64,000 bases of DNA from CALMEC01 sp964531025 (GTDB lineage Bacteria > Actinomycetota > Thermoleophilia > Miltoncostaeales > Miltoncostaeaceae), in assembly GCA_964531025.1 (NCBI GenBank), contig CAZHDY010000002.1, forward strand, positions 1 to 64,000, written 5' to 3'. A program made the translations under genes and the position numbers. Shown one piece after another: positions 45,715 through 54,336 of the stretch. The stretch's first letter is position 1. The number at the start of each line of letters is the position of its first letter. A model generated the notes under the pieces. The model searched no databases, was not told where the DNA came from, and worked only from the letters and a program-made list of their open reading frames with translations.

Positions 45715-46890
45715 ATGTCCGACCGCACCGCGGTGATCGTGGACGCAGTTCGAACCCCCGTAGGACGGGCCCGCGGCGTGCTCTCCGAGGTGCACGCCGT
45801 CGACCTGGCGGCACACGCCATCGACGGTCTCGTGGAGCGAACCGGCCTCGACCCCTCACTCGTCGACGACGTCCTCCTGGGGTGTGTCGACCAGTTCGGT
45901 GAGCAGGGGCTGAACGTCGCGCGGACCGCGGCCCTGGCCGCCGGACTGCCCGAATCCGTGCCCGCCGCGACGATCGACCGCCAATGCGGTTCGTCACAGC
46001 AGGCCGTGCACTTCGCCGCGCAGGGGATCATGGCGGGCACCTACGACATCGCCATCGCGGGTGGGGTCGAATCGATGACCCGGGTGCCCATGTTCGCCAA
46101 CACCCCCGACGTCACCGCCGCATACGGACCACGCTTCCGTGCCCGCTACGACCTGGCGCCCGATGCGTTCATCAGCCAGGGCGAGTCCGGCGAGATCGTC
46201 GCGGACCGGTGGGGGCTCGACCGCACCGAGCTGGACGCGTTCGCGGCCCTGTCCCATGAGCGCGCCGAGGCCGCCCGCGCGGAGGGCCGCTTCGATGACG
46301 AGATCCTGCCGATCGCGACCCGCGATGCGGACGGAGCCGACGTCGTCGTCCGGCACGACCAGGGCATCCGTCCGGGGACGTCCACGGAGACCCTCGCCGG
46401 GCTCGACCCGGTCTTCCGCACCGACGGGCGCCTGACCGCCGGCAACTCGTCGCAACTGAGCGATGGTGCCGCCGCCCTTCTCGTGATGAGCGCCGAACGG
46501 GCCGAGGACCTCGGTTTCACACCGATCGCCGCCATCCGCGCGCTCGCCGTGACCGGCGTCGATCCGGTGACGATGCTGACGGGTCCCATCCCGGCCACGC
46601 AACGTGCCCTCGAGCGTGCCGGCCTCACCGCCGACGACATCGGGCTGTACGAGTGCAACGAGGCCTTCGCCAGCGTTCCCCTGGCATGGCAGCGCGAGAT
46701 CGGCGTCGACCCGTCGCGCGTCAACGTCAACGGCGGGGCGATCGCCCTCGGCCACCCTCTGGGAGCGTCGGGCGCCCGCATCATGACCACCCTCGTCCAC
46801 GAGATGCGCCGCCGCGGCACCCGCTTCGGCCTCCAGACCATGTGCGAAGGAGGCGGTATGGCCAACGCCACCGTCCTCGAGCTCATCTGA
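45715..46890 (+). CDS. thiolase (acetyl-CoA C-acyltransferase)
   Basis: Thiolytic cleavage or condensation of acyl-CoA, 391 aa. The active-site Cys is in DRQCGSSQQAVHFAAQG (near residue 89). The His is in NGGAIALGHPLGASGARI and the second Cys in MCEGGGMANATV. YECNEAFASVPLAW is the NEAFA motif. AAGGAG lies 6 nt before the ATG. It is followed 29 nt later by an acyl-CoA dehydrogenase, so the pair should act in beta-oxidation of a fatty or related acyl-CoA. Confidence 0.94.
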   Translation: MSDRTAVIVDAVRTPVGRARGVLSEVHAVDLAAHAIDGLVERTGLDPSLVDDVLLGCVDQFGEQGLNVARTAALAAGLPESVPAATIDRQCGSSQQAVHFAAQGIMAGTYDIAIAGGVESMTRVPMFANTPDVTAAYGPRFRARYDLAPDAFISQGESGEIVADRWGLDRTELDAFAALSHERAEAARAEGRFDDEILPIATRDADGADVVVRHDQGIRPGTSTETLAGLDPVFRTDGRLTAGNSSQLSDGAAALLVMSAERAEDLGFTPIAAIRALAVTGVDPVTMLTGPIPATQRALERAGLTADDIGLYECNEAFASVPLAWQREIGVDPSRVNVNGGAIALGHPLGASGARIMTTLVHEMRRRGTRFGLQTMCEGGGMANATVLELI

Positions 46891-46919
46891 AAATCGCGAT
46901 ACCCAAGGAGATTCACGTC

Positions 46920-48059
46920 ATGTCCGAGTTGACCGACGAGCAGCGCGCGATCCAGGCGATGGCGCGGGAGTTCGCAGAGAAGGAGATCGCGCCCCACGCC
47001 GCCGAGTGGAACGCGAACCACAGCCCCTCCGTCGAAGTCGTGCGGAAGATGGGCGAGGTCGGCCTTCTCGGCATCACCGTCCCGGAGGCCGACGGCGGTC
47101 CCGGTCTCGACAACCTCACGCTCGCCCTCGTGACCGAGGAGATGGCCGCCGCGGATGTCGGCACCTGCGTGAGCTTCTGTGTCCAGAACGGCCTGGCGAT
47201 CGACCCCATCGTCCACGCCGGCAACGATGAGCAACGGGCCCAGTGGCTCCCCCGGCTCGTGTCCGGTGAGTCCCTGGGTGCCTATGCGCTCACCGAGCCC
47301 GACGCGGGATCCGACGTGGGGGCCATCCGGACCACGGCGGTGCGCGACGGTGACGACTACGTCGTGTCGGGGTCGAAGATCTGGATCTCGAACGGCGGGT
47401 TCGCCGACGTGTTTATCCTGTTCGCGCGAACCGGTGAGGCCGGCCCCAAGGGGATCTCGGCGTTCATCGCGCCGGCGGGTCCGGGTCTCGTGGTGAGCCG
47501 CGAGCTCGACAAGATGGGCCTCCACAGCTCGTCCACAGTGGAGCTCGCCTTCGAGGACTACCGCGTCCCGGCAGGCAACATGCTGGGTGCCGAGGGTACG
47601 GGCATGGCGATCGCACTCGAGACCCTGGACACCGGCCGGGTCACCGTCGCGGCGCAGGCGTGCGGCATCGCGCGTGCGGCCATCGACATCGCATGTGAGT
47701 ACGCCCGTGAGCGTACGGCGTTCGGCGGTCCCATCGGCCGGTTCCAGGGGGTGCAGTTCCCCATTGCCGACGTCGCGGCACGACTGGCGGCCGCACGCAC
47801 CCTCACCCACGAGGCCGCCCGGGTCCGCGACCGCGGCGAGCCGCACTCGCTGATCGGTGCGCAGGCGAAGCTCTTCGCAAGCGAGGTGGCTGTCCAGGCC
47901 GCCGACGTGGCCGTTCAGACGTTGGGCGGTATGGGGTTCAGCAGAGAGTTCGCCGCCGAACGCCTCTACCGCGACGCCAAGATCACCCAGATCTACGAGG
48001 GGACGAGCCAGATCCAGCGCCTCGTGATCGCACGGCACCTGCTGGGGCGCCTCTCGTAG
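46920..48059 (+). CDS. acyl-CoA dehydrogenase
   Basis: FAD enzyme forming the trans-2-enoyl-CoA, 379 aa. The family signatures are YALTEPDAGSDVGAIRT (FAD/substrate), then RTAFGGPIGRFQGVQFPIAD and GGMGFSREFAAERLYRDAKI. The catalytic Glu is in QIYEGTSQIQRLVIARHLLG, the short/branched-chain position. ATG at 46920 has AAGGAG 9 nt upstream. Co-transcribed with the thiolase; an enoyl-CoA hydratase and hydroxyacyl-CoA dehydrogenase are not adjacent. Confidence 0.95.
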   Translation: MSELTDEQRAIQAMAREFAEKEIAPHAAEWNANHSPSVEVVRKMGEVGLLGITVPEADGGPGLDNLTLALVTEEMAAADVGTCVSFCVQNGLAIDPIVHAGNDEQRAQWLPRLVSGESLGAYALTEPDAGSDVGAIRTTAVRDGDDYVVSGSKIWISNGGFADVFILFARTGEAGPKGISAFIAPAGPGLVVSRELDKMGLHSSSTVELAFEDYRVPAGNMLGAEGTGMAIALETLDTGRVTVAAQACGIARAAIDIACEYARERTAFGGPIGRFQGVQFPIADVAARLAAARTLTHEAARVRDRGEPHSLIGAQAKLFASEVAVQAADVAVQTLGGMGFSREFAAERLYRDAKITQIYEGTSQIQRLVIARHLLGRLS

Positions 48060-48069
48060 ATCCCGTGAC

Positions 48070-48102
48070 GACCCGGCCCTCGGAGACCCGAGTGGCCGGG
48101 TC
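48070..48102 (+). terminator. GC-rich hairpin after the acyl-CoA dehydrogenase gene
   Basis: GACCCGGCC-CTCGG and CCGAG-T-GGCCGGGTC form a 14-bp stem with one bulge, starting 11 nt after the stop codon. It lacks a T tract, as is common for terminators in GC-rich actinobacteria. Confidence 0.6.
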
Positions 48103-48227
48103 CCGGCGCCCGTGCGCCGCGCCGGCTCCGAAGGCGCAGTCGCCGACAGCGAGCCGAAGCGCCGCCCTCACCCCCCATGCGCCGGACACGGGCGTGGCGT
48201 GGGCCGTCAGCCACCCCGTGCTCTAGC

Positions 48228-48332
48228 GTGATCACCGCCGTGGGCATCGTCCTCGTCTGCGCGCCCCTCGCCATCCGGGCCTTCACCCGCTCCCTGCGCC
48301 AGCAACGGCTTCGACACCGCCCGGAACGGTGA
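48228..48332 (+). CDS. possible 34-aa membrane peptide or transporter remnant
   Basis: GTG at 48228 opens a 34-codon frame with one hydrophobic segment (VGIVLVCAPLAIRAF) and a very basic tail (RSLRQQRLRHRPER). The form resembles the last helix and tail of an ABC-2 permease, so it may be a remnant. Apart from this and the hairpin at 48070, the 345-bp gap between the acyl-CoA dehydrogenase and vWA genes shows nothing. Confidence 0.2.
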   Translation: MITAVGIVLVCAPLAIRAFTRSLRQQRLRHRPER

Positions 48333-48404
48333 CCCGCTCCCGCGACGAGCGCAGGGGGGCCCGTGATCGACGAGCCCCTCGCACCGTTCATCCCGCGTCG
48401 CGGA

Positions 48405-50333
48405 TCAGCCGACGACCCGCGCGGAGCGCACCACACCGGCGACCCGCACGATCCGGGTCCGGGCCTTCGCACGGACCGTGCGTGCGTTGTCGGCCTTGGC
48501 GGTGGCGACGTTCGTACGCGTGCCCTTCGCACGCGTGTCGATCCGGAAGGTGAACTTCACGACACGTGTACGTCCCGGAGCCAGGTTCCCGATCCTGACG
48601 TGGACCTGGCCGCGGACGATCCGGGGACGGATCGATGCCCGCGAGAACGACATGCCCGGAGGGATGCGATCCACCAACACCACGTTCTGAGCCTCGGCAT
48701 CCCCGGTGTTGCGGACCGCGACGGTATATGTGACGAGGCTCCCCGACCGCGCCGTCGTCGGGCCGACCTTGGTGATCGCGAGGCGGGTCGGGACCAGCGT
48801 GACGGCACCGGGCTCCGGGACCGGAGCCGCCGAGACCTGAACGGGCGCCTCGGCCCGTGCCGTGACGGTCCTCTGACCGTACGCACCGACGACCGTGGCC
48901 ACGTTGGTGAAGCCCTCGGCCACGTTCGCCGACGTACACGTGATCTCGCGGCGACGGCCCACGGCGAGCTCGCCGATCAGGGCGCCGCATCCCGGTGCCA
49001 GCGGATCCGAGACGGCGACGTCGGTGAGAGGCACGTTGCCCGTGTTGGTGACGGCGAGCGTCCAGATGACGGTGCCGCCCACCGGGATCACCGGGGTCAC
49101 GGTGCTCTTCTCGATGGCGATGGCCGGATCGGCGGCGAAGACATTGGTGACGGTGCAGTCCACACGATCGGTGTCACCGATACCCGGAACGGTGAACCGG
49201 GTACCCTGGACGGCGATCGAGACCGGGGCTCCGTCGTTCTTCCTGCAAACCACGGATGCGAGGGTGTGACCGGGCTCCGGGGTCTCCGTGACGACCAGGT
49301 CGGTCGGAGCGGGGTTCGTGGAACGCCACTTGAACGTGGTCGTTCCATCGGCCCCGGTCGCGACTGTCGCCGTCGTGCCCCGGGCATCTGCGGGAAGAAC
49401 CCACATGTCGGGGGCGATCGCGACGGTTCCGGTGAACTCCCAGCCCTCCGCGGGGACAGGGGCGGTCCCATCGGCCCGGTCGACCAGCTTCGTGATGTTG
49501 ACCTCACTGCGACACAGGTCGCGCGCGATGTTCATGAGGGCGTGCGGCAGGGTATCGAACTCGGTGACGCGCAGGATGTCATCCGTCGCCAGGTTGAGTT
49601 TCGCAACGTTCTCGGCGGTGACGACCACGCTGGCATCACCATCGGTGATGGACCGGAGGCGGTCGAGGCTCGCGCTGTTGCTGAGGGCATTGCCCACCGC
49701 CACGGCGAAGATGTGCCGTCCCTGCTTCTTGACGTCATTCGCAGCGACGACGGCCTGGGGAAGACCGGCGCCACCGTCGTTGAGCACGAAGGTGCCGTCC
49801 GGCCGGAAGTAGGCCGTCGGATCTCCGTCGGTCACGAACACGATCACCGGAGCCGGCTCACCCGGGCCGGGATCGAGGGCCCCCACCTTCCGAAGTGCGT
49901 CCTGCCAGTTCGTGTAGCCGGCATTGCTGCTGGTCCACGGAGTGTAGCCGCCCGACGGCGCGCCGGGGCCGCCGTTGAAGTAGTTCGTGAACTGTCCGAT
50001 ATTCGCCGATGTCACCTCACGGAAGGGAATGGCCGCCGCCGCTTCGCTCGCGAACTCGACCACCGCCAGCTTCGAGCCCGTGTCCTTCAGGCCCTCGGCG
50101 AAGGCATTCGCCGCTGCGCGGACCTGGGCGGTCCGCTCCGGGAACTGCCCGATGGATGACGACTCGTCCAGCACGAGCACCACGTTCGCCCCGCAGGTGG
50201 CACGGAAGTCGGGGTTCGGAACCGGCACGGATGCGTGCGCCTGCGCCATCGTTGTAACGGCGAGGCCGACGACCGATACGACCACTAGTACGAAGAGCCG
50301 GAAGGCCCCTCGCGACAGACGCGCAGCATGCAT
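48405..50333 (-). CDS. secreted von Willebrand A protein with DUF11 repeats
   Basis: A 642-aa exported protein. The N-terminal signal is LFVLVVVSVVGLAVTTMAQAHA. The vWA domain (about 50-260) has the MIDAS motif VLVLDESSSIG and VIVFVTDGDPTAYF. A Cys-containing strand-rich section follows (CRSEVNITK, CRKNDGAP, DCTVTNVF), then two DUF11-type repeats with GGTVIWTLAVTNTGNVPLTDV and SGSLVTYTVAVRNTGDAEAQ. The C terminus is very basic and has no LPXTG motif or final membrane helix. Likely a cell-surface adhesion or matrix protein. Confidence 0.85.
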   Translation of the reverse strand: MHAARLSRGAFRLFVLVVVSVVGLAVTTMAQAHASVPVPNPDFRATCGANVVLVLDESSSIGQFPERTAQVRAAANAFAEGLKDTGSKLAVVEFASEAAAAIPFREVTSANIGQFTNYFNGGPGAPSGGYTPWTSSNAGYTNWQDALRKVGALDPGPGEPAPVIVFVTDGDPTAYFRPDGTFVLNDGGAGLPQAVVAANDVKKQGRHIFAVAVGNALSNSASLDRLRSITDGDASVVVTAENVAKLNLATDDILRVTEFDTLPHALMNIARDLCRSEVNITKLVDRADGTAPVPAEGWEFTGTVAIAPDMWVLPADARGTTATVATGADGTTTFKWRSTNPAPTDLVVTETPEPGHTLASVVCRKNDGAPVSIAVQGTRFTVPGIGDTDRVDCTVTNVFAADPAIAIEKSTVTPVIPVGGTVIWTLAVTNTGNVPLTDVAVSDPLAPGCGALIGELAVGRRREITCTSANVAEGFTNVATVVGAYGQRTVTARAEAPVQVSAAPVPEPGAVTLVPTRLAITKVGPTTARSGSLVTYTVAVRNTGDAEAQNVVLVDRIPPGMSFSRASIRPRIVRGQVHVRIGNLAPGRTRVVKFTFRIDTRAKGTRTNVATAKADNARTVRAKARTRIVRVAGVVRSARVVG

Positions 50334-50685
50334 GCGGGAGTCCTGACGTTGGGAACGACGCTCTCAGGCACCCGACCGGATGAATGGTCAATGAGAAGGT
50401 GTGCGGCACCGCGCGCCGAAGTTTTTATGTTCTTTGTGAACGTTTGTCCGACATACAACCCAAGGATTCACAGCTTTGACACTAGTCAATAGTCGAGTTA
50501 CCGCTCGTTGACCTATACGACCGGATAGGTGTTTTTCCGCACATTGCGAAAGGCGTTCGTATGCCAGGGCGACGGTGTGAATCGTCGGCCGTCGGATTCG
50601 GAGACGATCCCCCGACCGCCACCGCGACGACATACCGGCGGGATCCGTCACCGATGACACATCCGGGGTTGCGTAGGGTCCGCGC
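50334..50685. promoter_or_regulatory. 352-bp divergent intergenic region with two palindromes
   Basis: Between the vWA and exonuclease genes the sequence is much more AT-rich than its surroundings. TTGAC-ACTA-GTCAA (50476-50489) and ACCTAT-N8-ATAGGT (50511-50530) are inverted repeats; the second is followed by GTTTTT. TAGGGT (50674-50679), 6 nt before the exonuclease ATG, is a candidate -10. No gene is visible. Confidence 0.45.
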
Positions 50686-51570
50686 ATGGAGATCCATCTC
50701 ATCGACGGCACCTACGAGTTGTTCCGGCACTTCTATGCCGTGCCGCCCCGCAGGGATCCTGCGGGCATGGAGATCGGAGCCGTGCGCGGGGTCGTCGACA
50801 ACGTGGCGCGCCTGCTCCAATCCGGGGCGACGCACGTCGGGGTCGCCACGGATCACGTGATCGAGAGCTTCCGAAACGAAATCTTCGCCGGGTACAAGAC
50901 GGGTGCGGGAATCGACCCGCTTCTGCGCGGGCAGTTCGAACCACTGGAGGACGCGTTGCGAGCCCTCGGCGTGGCCGTATGGGCCATGGTCCGATACGAG
51001 GCCGACGACGCGCTCGCGGCCGCCGCCCACCGTGCGGCGGCGACCCCCGGTGTCGATCGCGTCCTCGTCCTCACACCGGACAAGGATCTGGCGCAGTGCG
51101 TAAGCGATCCGATCGTCGTCCAGGTCGACCGCCGCCGGAACGCCGAGATCGACGAGACGGCGGTCATGGCGAAGTACGGTGTTCCCCCGGGGCAGATCCC
51201 CGACTACCTCGCGCTGGTCGGCGACGCCGCCGACGGACTTCCCGGCGTACCGGGGTTCGGTGCGAAGACCACCGCCGCGGTACTCGCGCGTTACGCGACC
51301 ATCGAGGAGATCCCCGAACGGGCGCCGGACTGGGATGTTCCGAAGATCCGCGGCGTCGCCCGCCTGGCCGCGAACCTGGCCGCGCACCGCGAGGCGGCGG
51401 TCCGCGACCGCGGGCTGGCCACCCTGGTCACCGAGGGCCCGGAGGTCGGCGAAGTGGCCGACTGGACGTGGCGCGGCCCCGGCGCGGACCTCCTCGCATG
51501 GGAGGAGCGTCTCGGCCTGGGCGGACTGGTCCGGCGCATGGAGACGCTGGCCCAGTCCCGCACCGCCTGA
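50686..51570 (+). CDS. 5'-3' exonuclease (FEN/PIN-like, Pol I N-terminal type)
   Basis: A 294-aa stand-alone 5' nuclease. The acidic metal ligands are in place: MEIHLIDGTYELFRHF (Asp 7), YEADDALAAAAH and VLTPDKDLAQCV. The DNA-binding helix-hairpin-helix is LVGDAADGLPGVPGFGAKTTAAVL. Such proteins remove RNA primers or flaps alongside a separate polymerase I. A -10-like TAGGGT lies 6 nt before the ATG, so the message may be leaderless. Confidence 0.9.
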   Translation: MEIHLIDGTYELFRHFYAVPPRRDPAGMEIGAVRGVVDNVARLLQSGATHVGVATDHVIESFRNEIFAGYKTGAGIDPLLRGQFEPLEDALRALGVAVWAMVRYEADDALAAAAHRAAATPGVDRVLVLTPDKDLAQCVSDPIVVQVDRRRNAEIDETAVMAKYGVPPGQIPDYLALVGDAADGLPGVPGFGAKTTAAVLARYATIEEIPERAPDWDVPKIRGVARLAANLAAHREAAVRDRGLATLVTEGPEVGEVADWTWRGPGADLLAWEERLGLGGLVRRMETLAQSRTA

Positions 51571-51607
51571 GAACGACGGGGTTCTTGGTATCCTTGCCCT
51601 CTGCCCT

Positions 51608-51680
51608 GGGGGATTAGCTCAGCTGGGAGAGCGCCGCCTTTGCAAGGCGGAGGTCGTCGGTTCGATCCCGTCATCCTCCA
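51608..51680 (+). tRNA. tRNA-Ala (TGC anticodon)
   Basis: A 73-nt cloverleaf. The acceptor GGGGGAT pairs with ATCCTCC (one G-U). The D arm is GCTCAGCTGGGAGAGC and the anticodon arm is CCGCC-TTTGCAA-GGCGG with anticodon TGC. The T arm contains GTTCGATCC. The 3' CCA is not encoded. It is in a gene-poor gap after the exonuclease. Confidence 0.96.
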
Positions 51681-51740
51681 CTCGAGTTCCGTAGGCCCTT
51701 CGTCGTGCGTGCGCACCACGTCGATGCGACTCGGGGAGAG

Positions 51741-52117
51741 TCAGGTCGTCGGACCGAGCTCGACCTCGACGGGCGAATGCGTGCCGTCTTCGTGGAGCCA
51801 GAGCTGGACGTCGTCAGTGTCCGGCAGAAGGATGATCAGGTCTCCGCTGCCATCGGCGGCGATGACGACCGCCGCGTCGGAGAACCCGTGCCGACCCTCC
51901 CGAGCGGATTCGGTCTCGCGGATGATGTGGTTCGCGGTGCGCGAGATCCGCTTGCGGTCGGTGGTGTCGAAGACCGGGTGAAGCCTCCGGATCCCGCCGT
52001 CCACCTCGATCTCGCCGCCGTTGTCGCGCATCAGACGCTCGCGGAGTGCCTCCGGAAGGCGGCGCCGAGTTGCTGCTCGCCGCGTGCTATCGCGGGCTCA
52101 TCGACGGGGAATCCCAT
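51741..52117 (-). pseudogene. SUKH/SMI1-KNR4-family gene with a frameshift
   Basis: ATG at 52117 (GGAGAAGGG upstream) starts MGFPVDEPAIARGEQQLGAA and then runs out of frame. The continuation LPEALRERLMRDNGGEIEVD is in another frame, and then DGSGDLIILLPDTDDVQLWLHED to 51741. Together they make one SUKH-like protein of about 125 aa. The length (377 nt) indicates one missing base near 52058. Without the repair the downstream frame could start at the ATG at 52031 (96 aa). A read error is possible. Confidence 0.65.
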
Positions 52118-52191
52118 GGTCGGACCCTTCTCCGGGGTGGCCTGGACGGTCGATTCGACGGAAGAGTGGATGTGGGGCACTGCTCATCTGG

Positions 52192-52998
52192 TCAGGCCCC
52201 GGGTGAGCGGTAGTGGACCTTCACCCTGACCGAGCGTGACAGGCTGCTGTACGTCCTGGACGCGAAATACCAGGCGTCCACGGAGTAGGTGACCTCATCC
52301 CCCTCGGGAGGAACGACGTCAGCGGTGCAGCGTTCGACGCGGGGACTGCACTCGATCGCCTGCCGCGCGCCGAACGACGTCTCCCAGGCCGGCGATGTGA
52401 ACCACCTCTCGAAGTCGGAATACGTGAACGTGTCCGGGACCCGATACCTCTGCTCGTACGAACCGCGGGGAGGCCCCGGGAGGCGTTCGCTCCTCCTGCT
52501 GTCGGTCAGCTTCCAGTCACCGGGGACCGGTACCGTCGCGGCCCGTTCGGGCAGCGCCCTGATCTCGGGCGTGGACAGCAGGTGCCACCAGCGCAGGTCC
52601 GTCCAGATCGCGAAGAGCACGAGCGCGCACGCACCGATGGAGACGACCTGTACCAGCCAGCGAAGCCATCCGAGGCCGAACGCCACCCGCGACGGGAAAT
52701 CGCCCTCCAGCTGGTCGCCGCCGTCCTGACCGCTGTTGATGCCGACCCCCCAGAACCCGAAGGCGAACATCATCCAGAAGATGCTGACCGCGGCGACGAC
52801 GCTCGCGAGCACGACCGGGATCCAGCGGGCGTCCTCGAAGGCGGCCGTCTGCCCGACCCACCAGAGCGCGAAACACACCAGGGGCGGGATCAGGTACACG
52901 CCGATGAGGACGAGAGCGGCGCGGCCGCCGTGGCCACCGCTCAGCCGGCCCAGCAGCCCGGGCTTCCGTGCGTAGTCCCACCACTCGCGGATACTCAC
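52192..52998 (-). CDS. membrane protein of unknown function
   Basis: A 268-aa protein with three or four membrane segments in the first 140 residues (ALVLIGVYLIPPLVCFALWWV, VVLASVVAAVSIFWMMFAFGFW, VVSIGACALVLFAIW), then an extracytoplasmic domain of about 120 residues with two Cys (AIECSPRVERC) that may form a disulfide. I recognise no named family. The neighbouring genes give no functional context. Confidence 0.6.
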   Translation of the reverse strand: MSIREWWDYARKPGLLGRLSGGHGGRAALVLIGVYLIPPLVCFALWWVGQTAAFEDARWIPVVLASVVAAVSIFWMMFAFGFWGVGINSGQDGGDQLEGDFPSRVAFGLGWLRWLVQVVSIGACALVLFAIWTDLRWWHLLSTPEIRALPERAATVPVPGDWKLTDSRRSERLPGPPRGSYEQRYRVPDTFTYSDFERWFTSPAWETSFGARQAIECSPRVERCTADVVPPEGDEVTYSVDAWYFASRTYSSLSRSVRVKVHYRSPGA

Positions 52999-53105
52999 GA
53001 CCGGGACCCTACCGAGTCCATACGTTGGCCGGATCCCCCGGAACGGGCGCCGCGTTCGTGCCCGTCACCGGGTCACGGGTCCTGTGGGAAGCACCCGCAC
53101 GATCG

Positions 53106-53135
53106 CCCGTCGAACGCCGGCCGGGCGGCGACGGG
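53106..53135 (-). terminator. GC-rich hairpin after the dienelactone-hydrolase-like gene
   Basis: CCCGTCG (53106-53112) pairs with CGACGGG (53129-53135), 7 bp with a 16-nt GC-rich loop that can pair further. It lies 50 nt after the hydrolase stop on the minus strand. No T tract. Confidence 0.4.
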
Positions 53136-53186
53136 AGGGACCGCCGCCGTCCATCGATGCGCCGGTCCCTTCCCCGCCTCCGCGGC

Positions 53187-54134
53187 TCAGAGCTTCTCGG
53201 CGAAGAACGGGATGACACGCTTCAACGCCTCACCGGCACCGTTCGGCCGGTCGTAGAGGTCGTAGTGCGAGACGTCCTCGAGGACGACGAGCTCCTTGTC
53301 CTTGGACGCCGCCTTCTCGTAGATCTCGTGCGCGTCGCGGTAGGCGCCGAAGGCGCCCTGCTTGTCGCCGACGATGATCAGAAGCGGCTGATCGAGAAGC
53401 TCGTCGGCGAAGGCGAAGGCGTCCCATGCCATCACCGCCGCCCCATGGGCCACCTCGAAGATGGCCTTCCCGTTGTCGGACTCGCCGCGAGGTGTGCAGT
53501 AGTAGTCGAATGCCTCGATCACATCGATGTCGCCCGCCTTCTGTGCGTCTTCGGCGGTCGTCGGCAGGAACCCGTTGGCGGCGCTCTGCGCACCCCGGGC
53601 CTCCACCGTGCGCTGCTGTGCCACCGCCTCGAGCGCCGTACGCGGACCACCCACCAACTGCGACATCTCGCGCTGCATGCGGCCGAAGTTGACGCCGGTG
53701 ATCGATACGACGGCCTTGAACCTCTTCTCCGTGCGGGCTGCCGCCAGCGAGTACCCGCCTCCGCCGCAGATGCCCAACACGCCGATCCTCTCCGTGTCGA
53801 CGTACGGGAGAGTGGTCAGGTGGTCGACGACACGACTGAAATCCTCCACACGGCGTGCCGGGTCCTCCAGGAAGCGGGGTGTCCCGCCACTCGCACCCTG
53901 GAAGCTGGCGTCGAACGCGATCACGACGTTACCGGCCTCGGCCAGAGCCGGCGCGTAGATGTTCCCGGACGTCTGCTCCTTGCAGCTGCCGATCGGGTGT
54001 GCCGCGACGATGGCCGGATAGAACGCCGACTCGTCGAAGCCCGGTGGGAAGAACAGGTCGGCGGCGATGTCCCAATCCATGTCCGCGTTACGAAACGTGA
54101 TGTGCTCGACGTTCTGGCGGGTGTCGGTACCCAT
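53187..54134 (-). CDS. alpha/beta hydrolase, dienelactone hydrolase-like
   Basis: A 315-aa cytoplasmic hydrolase. The nucleophile elbow is GVLGICGGGGYSLAAA with Cys in place of Ser (GxCxGG), as in dienelactone hydrolases and YcjY-like proteins. The acid lies in LLIIVGDKQGAFGAY and the His in VSHYDLYDRPNG. ATG at 54134 is preceded by AGAGGAG. An in-frame ATG 36 nt upstream has no such site. Substrate unknown. Confidence 0.85.
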   Translation of the reverse strand: MGTDTRQNVEHITFRNADMDWDIAADLFFPPGFDESAFYPAIVAAHPIGSCKEQTSGNIYAPALAEAGNVVIAFDASFQGASGGTPRFLEDPARRVEDFSRVVDHLTTLPYVDTERIGVLGICGGGGYSLAAARTEKRFKAVVSITGVNFGRMQREMSQLVGGPRTALEAVAQQRTVEARGAQSAANGFLPTTAEDAQKAGDIDVIEAFDYYCTPRGESDNGKAIFEVAHGAAVMAWDAFAFADELLDQPLLIIVGDKQGAFGAYRDAHEIYEKAASKDKELVVLEDVSHYDLYDRPNGAGEALKRVIPFFAEKL

Positions 54135-54336
54135 GTCGTCTCCTCTGGTCGAGTTGAGGGTGGTACGCACCCTTCGTCAAGAATGCGGCTCTCCCGCGAG
54201 CCGGGCAAGGACCCCGGTCACACCGGGTCAGCCGACCCGCTGGTGCCTCTGCTCAGACGTGCCCGACGCGGGGTCGCATCCTCAGTCTGCCGATTCGGTG
54301 GACCGATCGCATCCACGGGGCCGTTCTTCGCGATCA

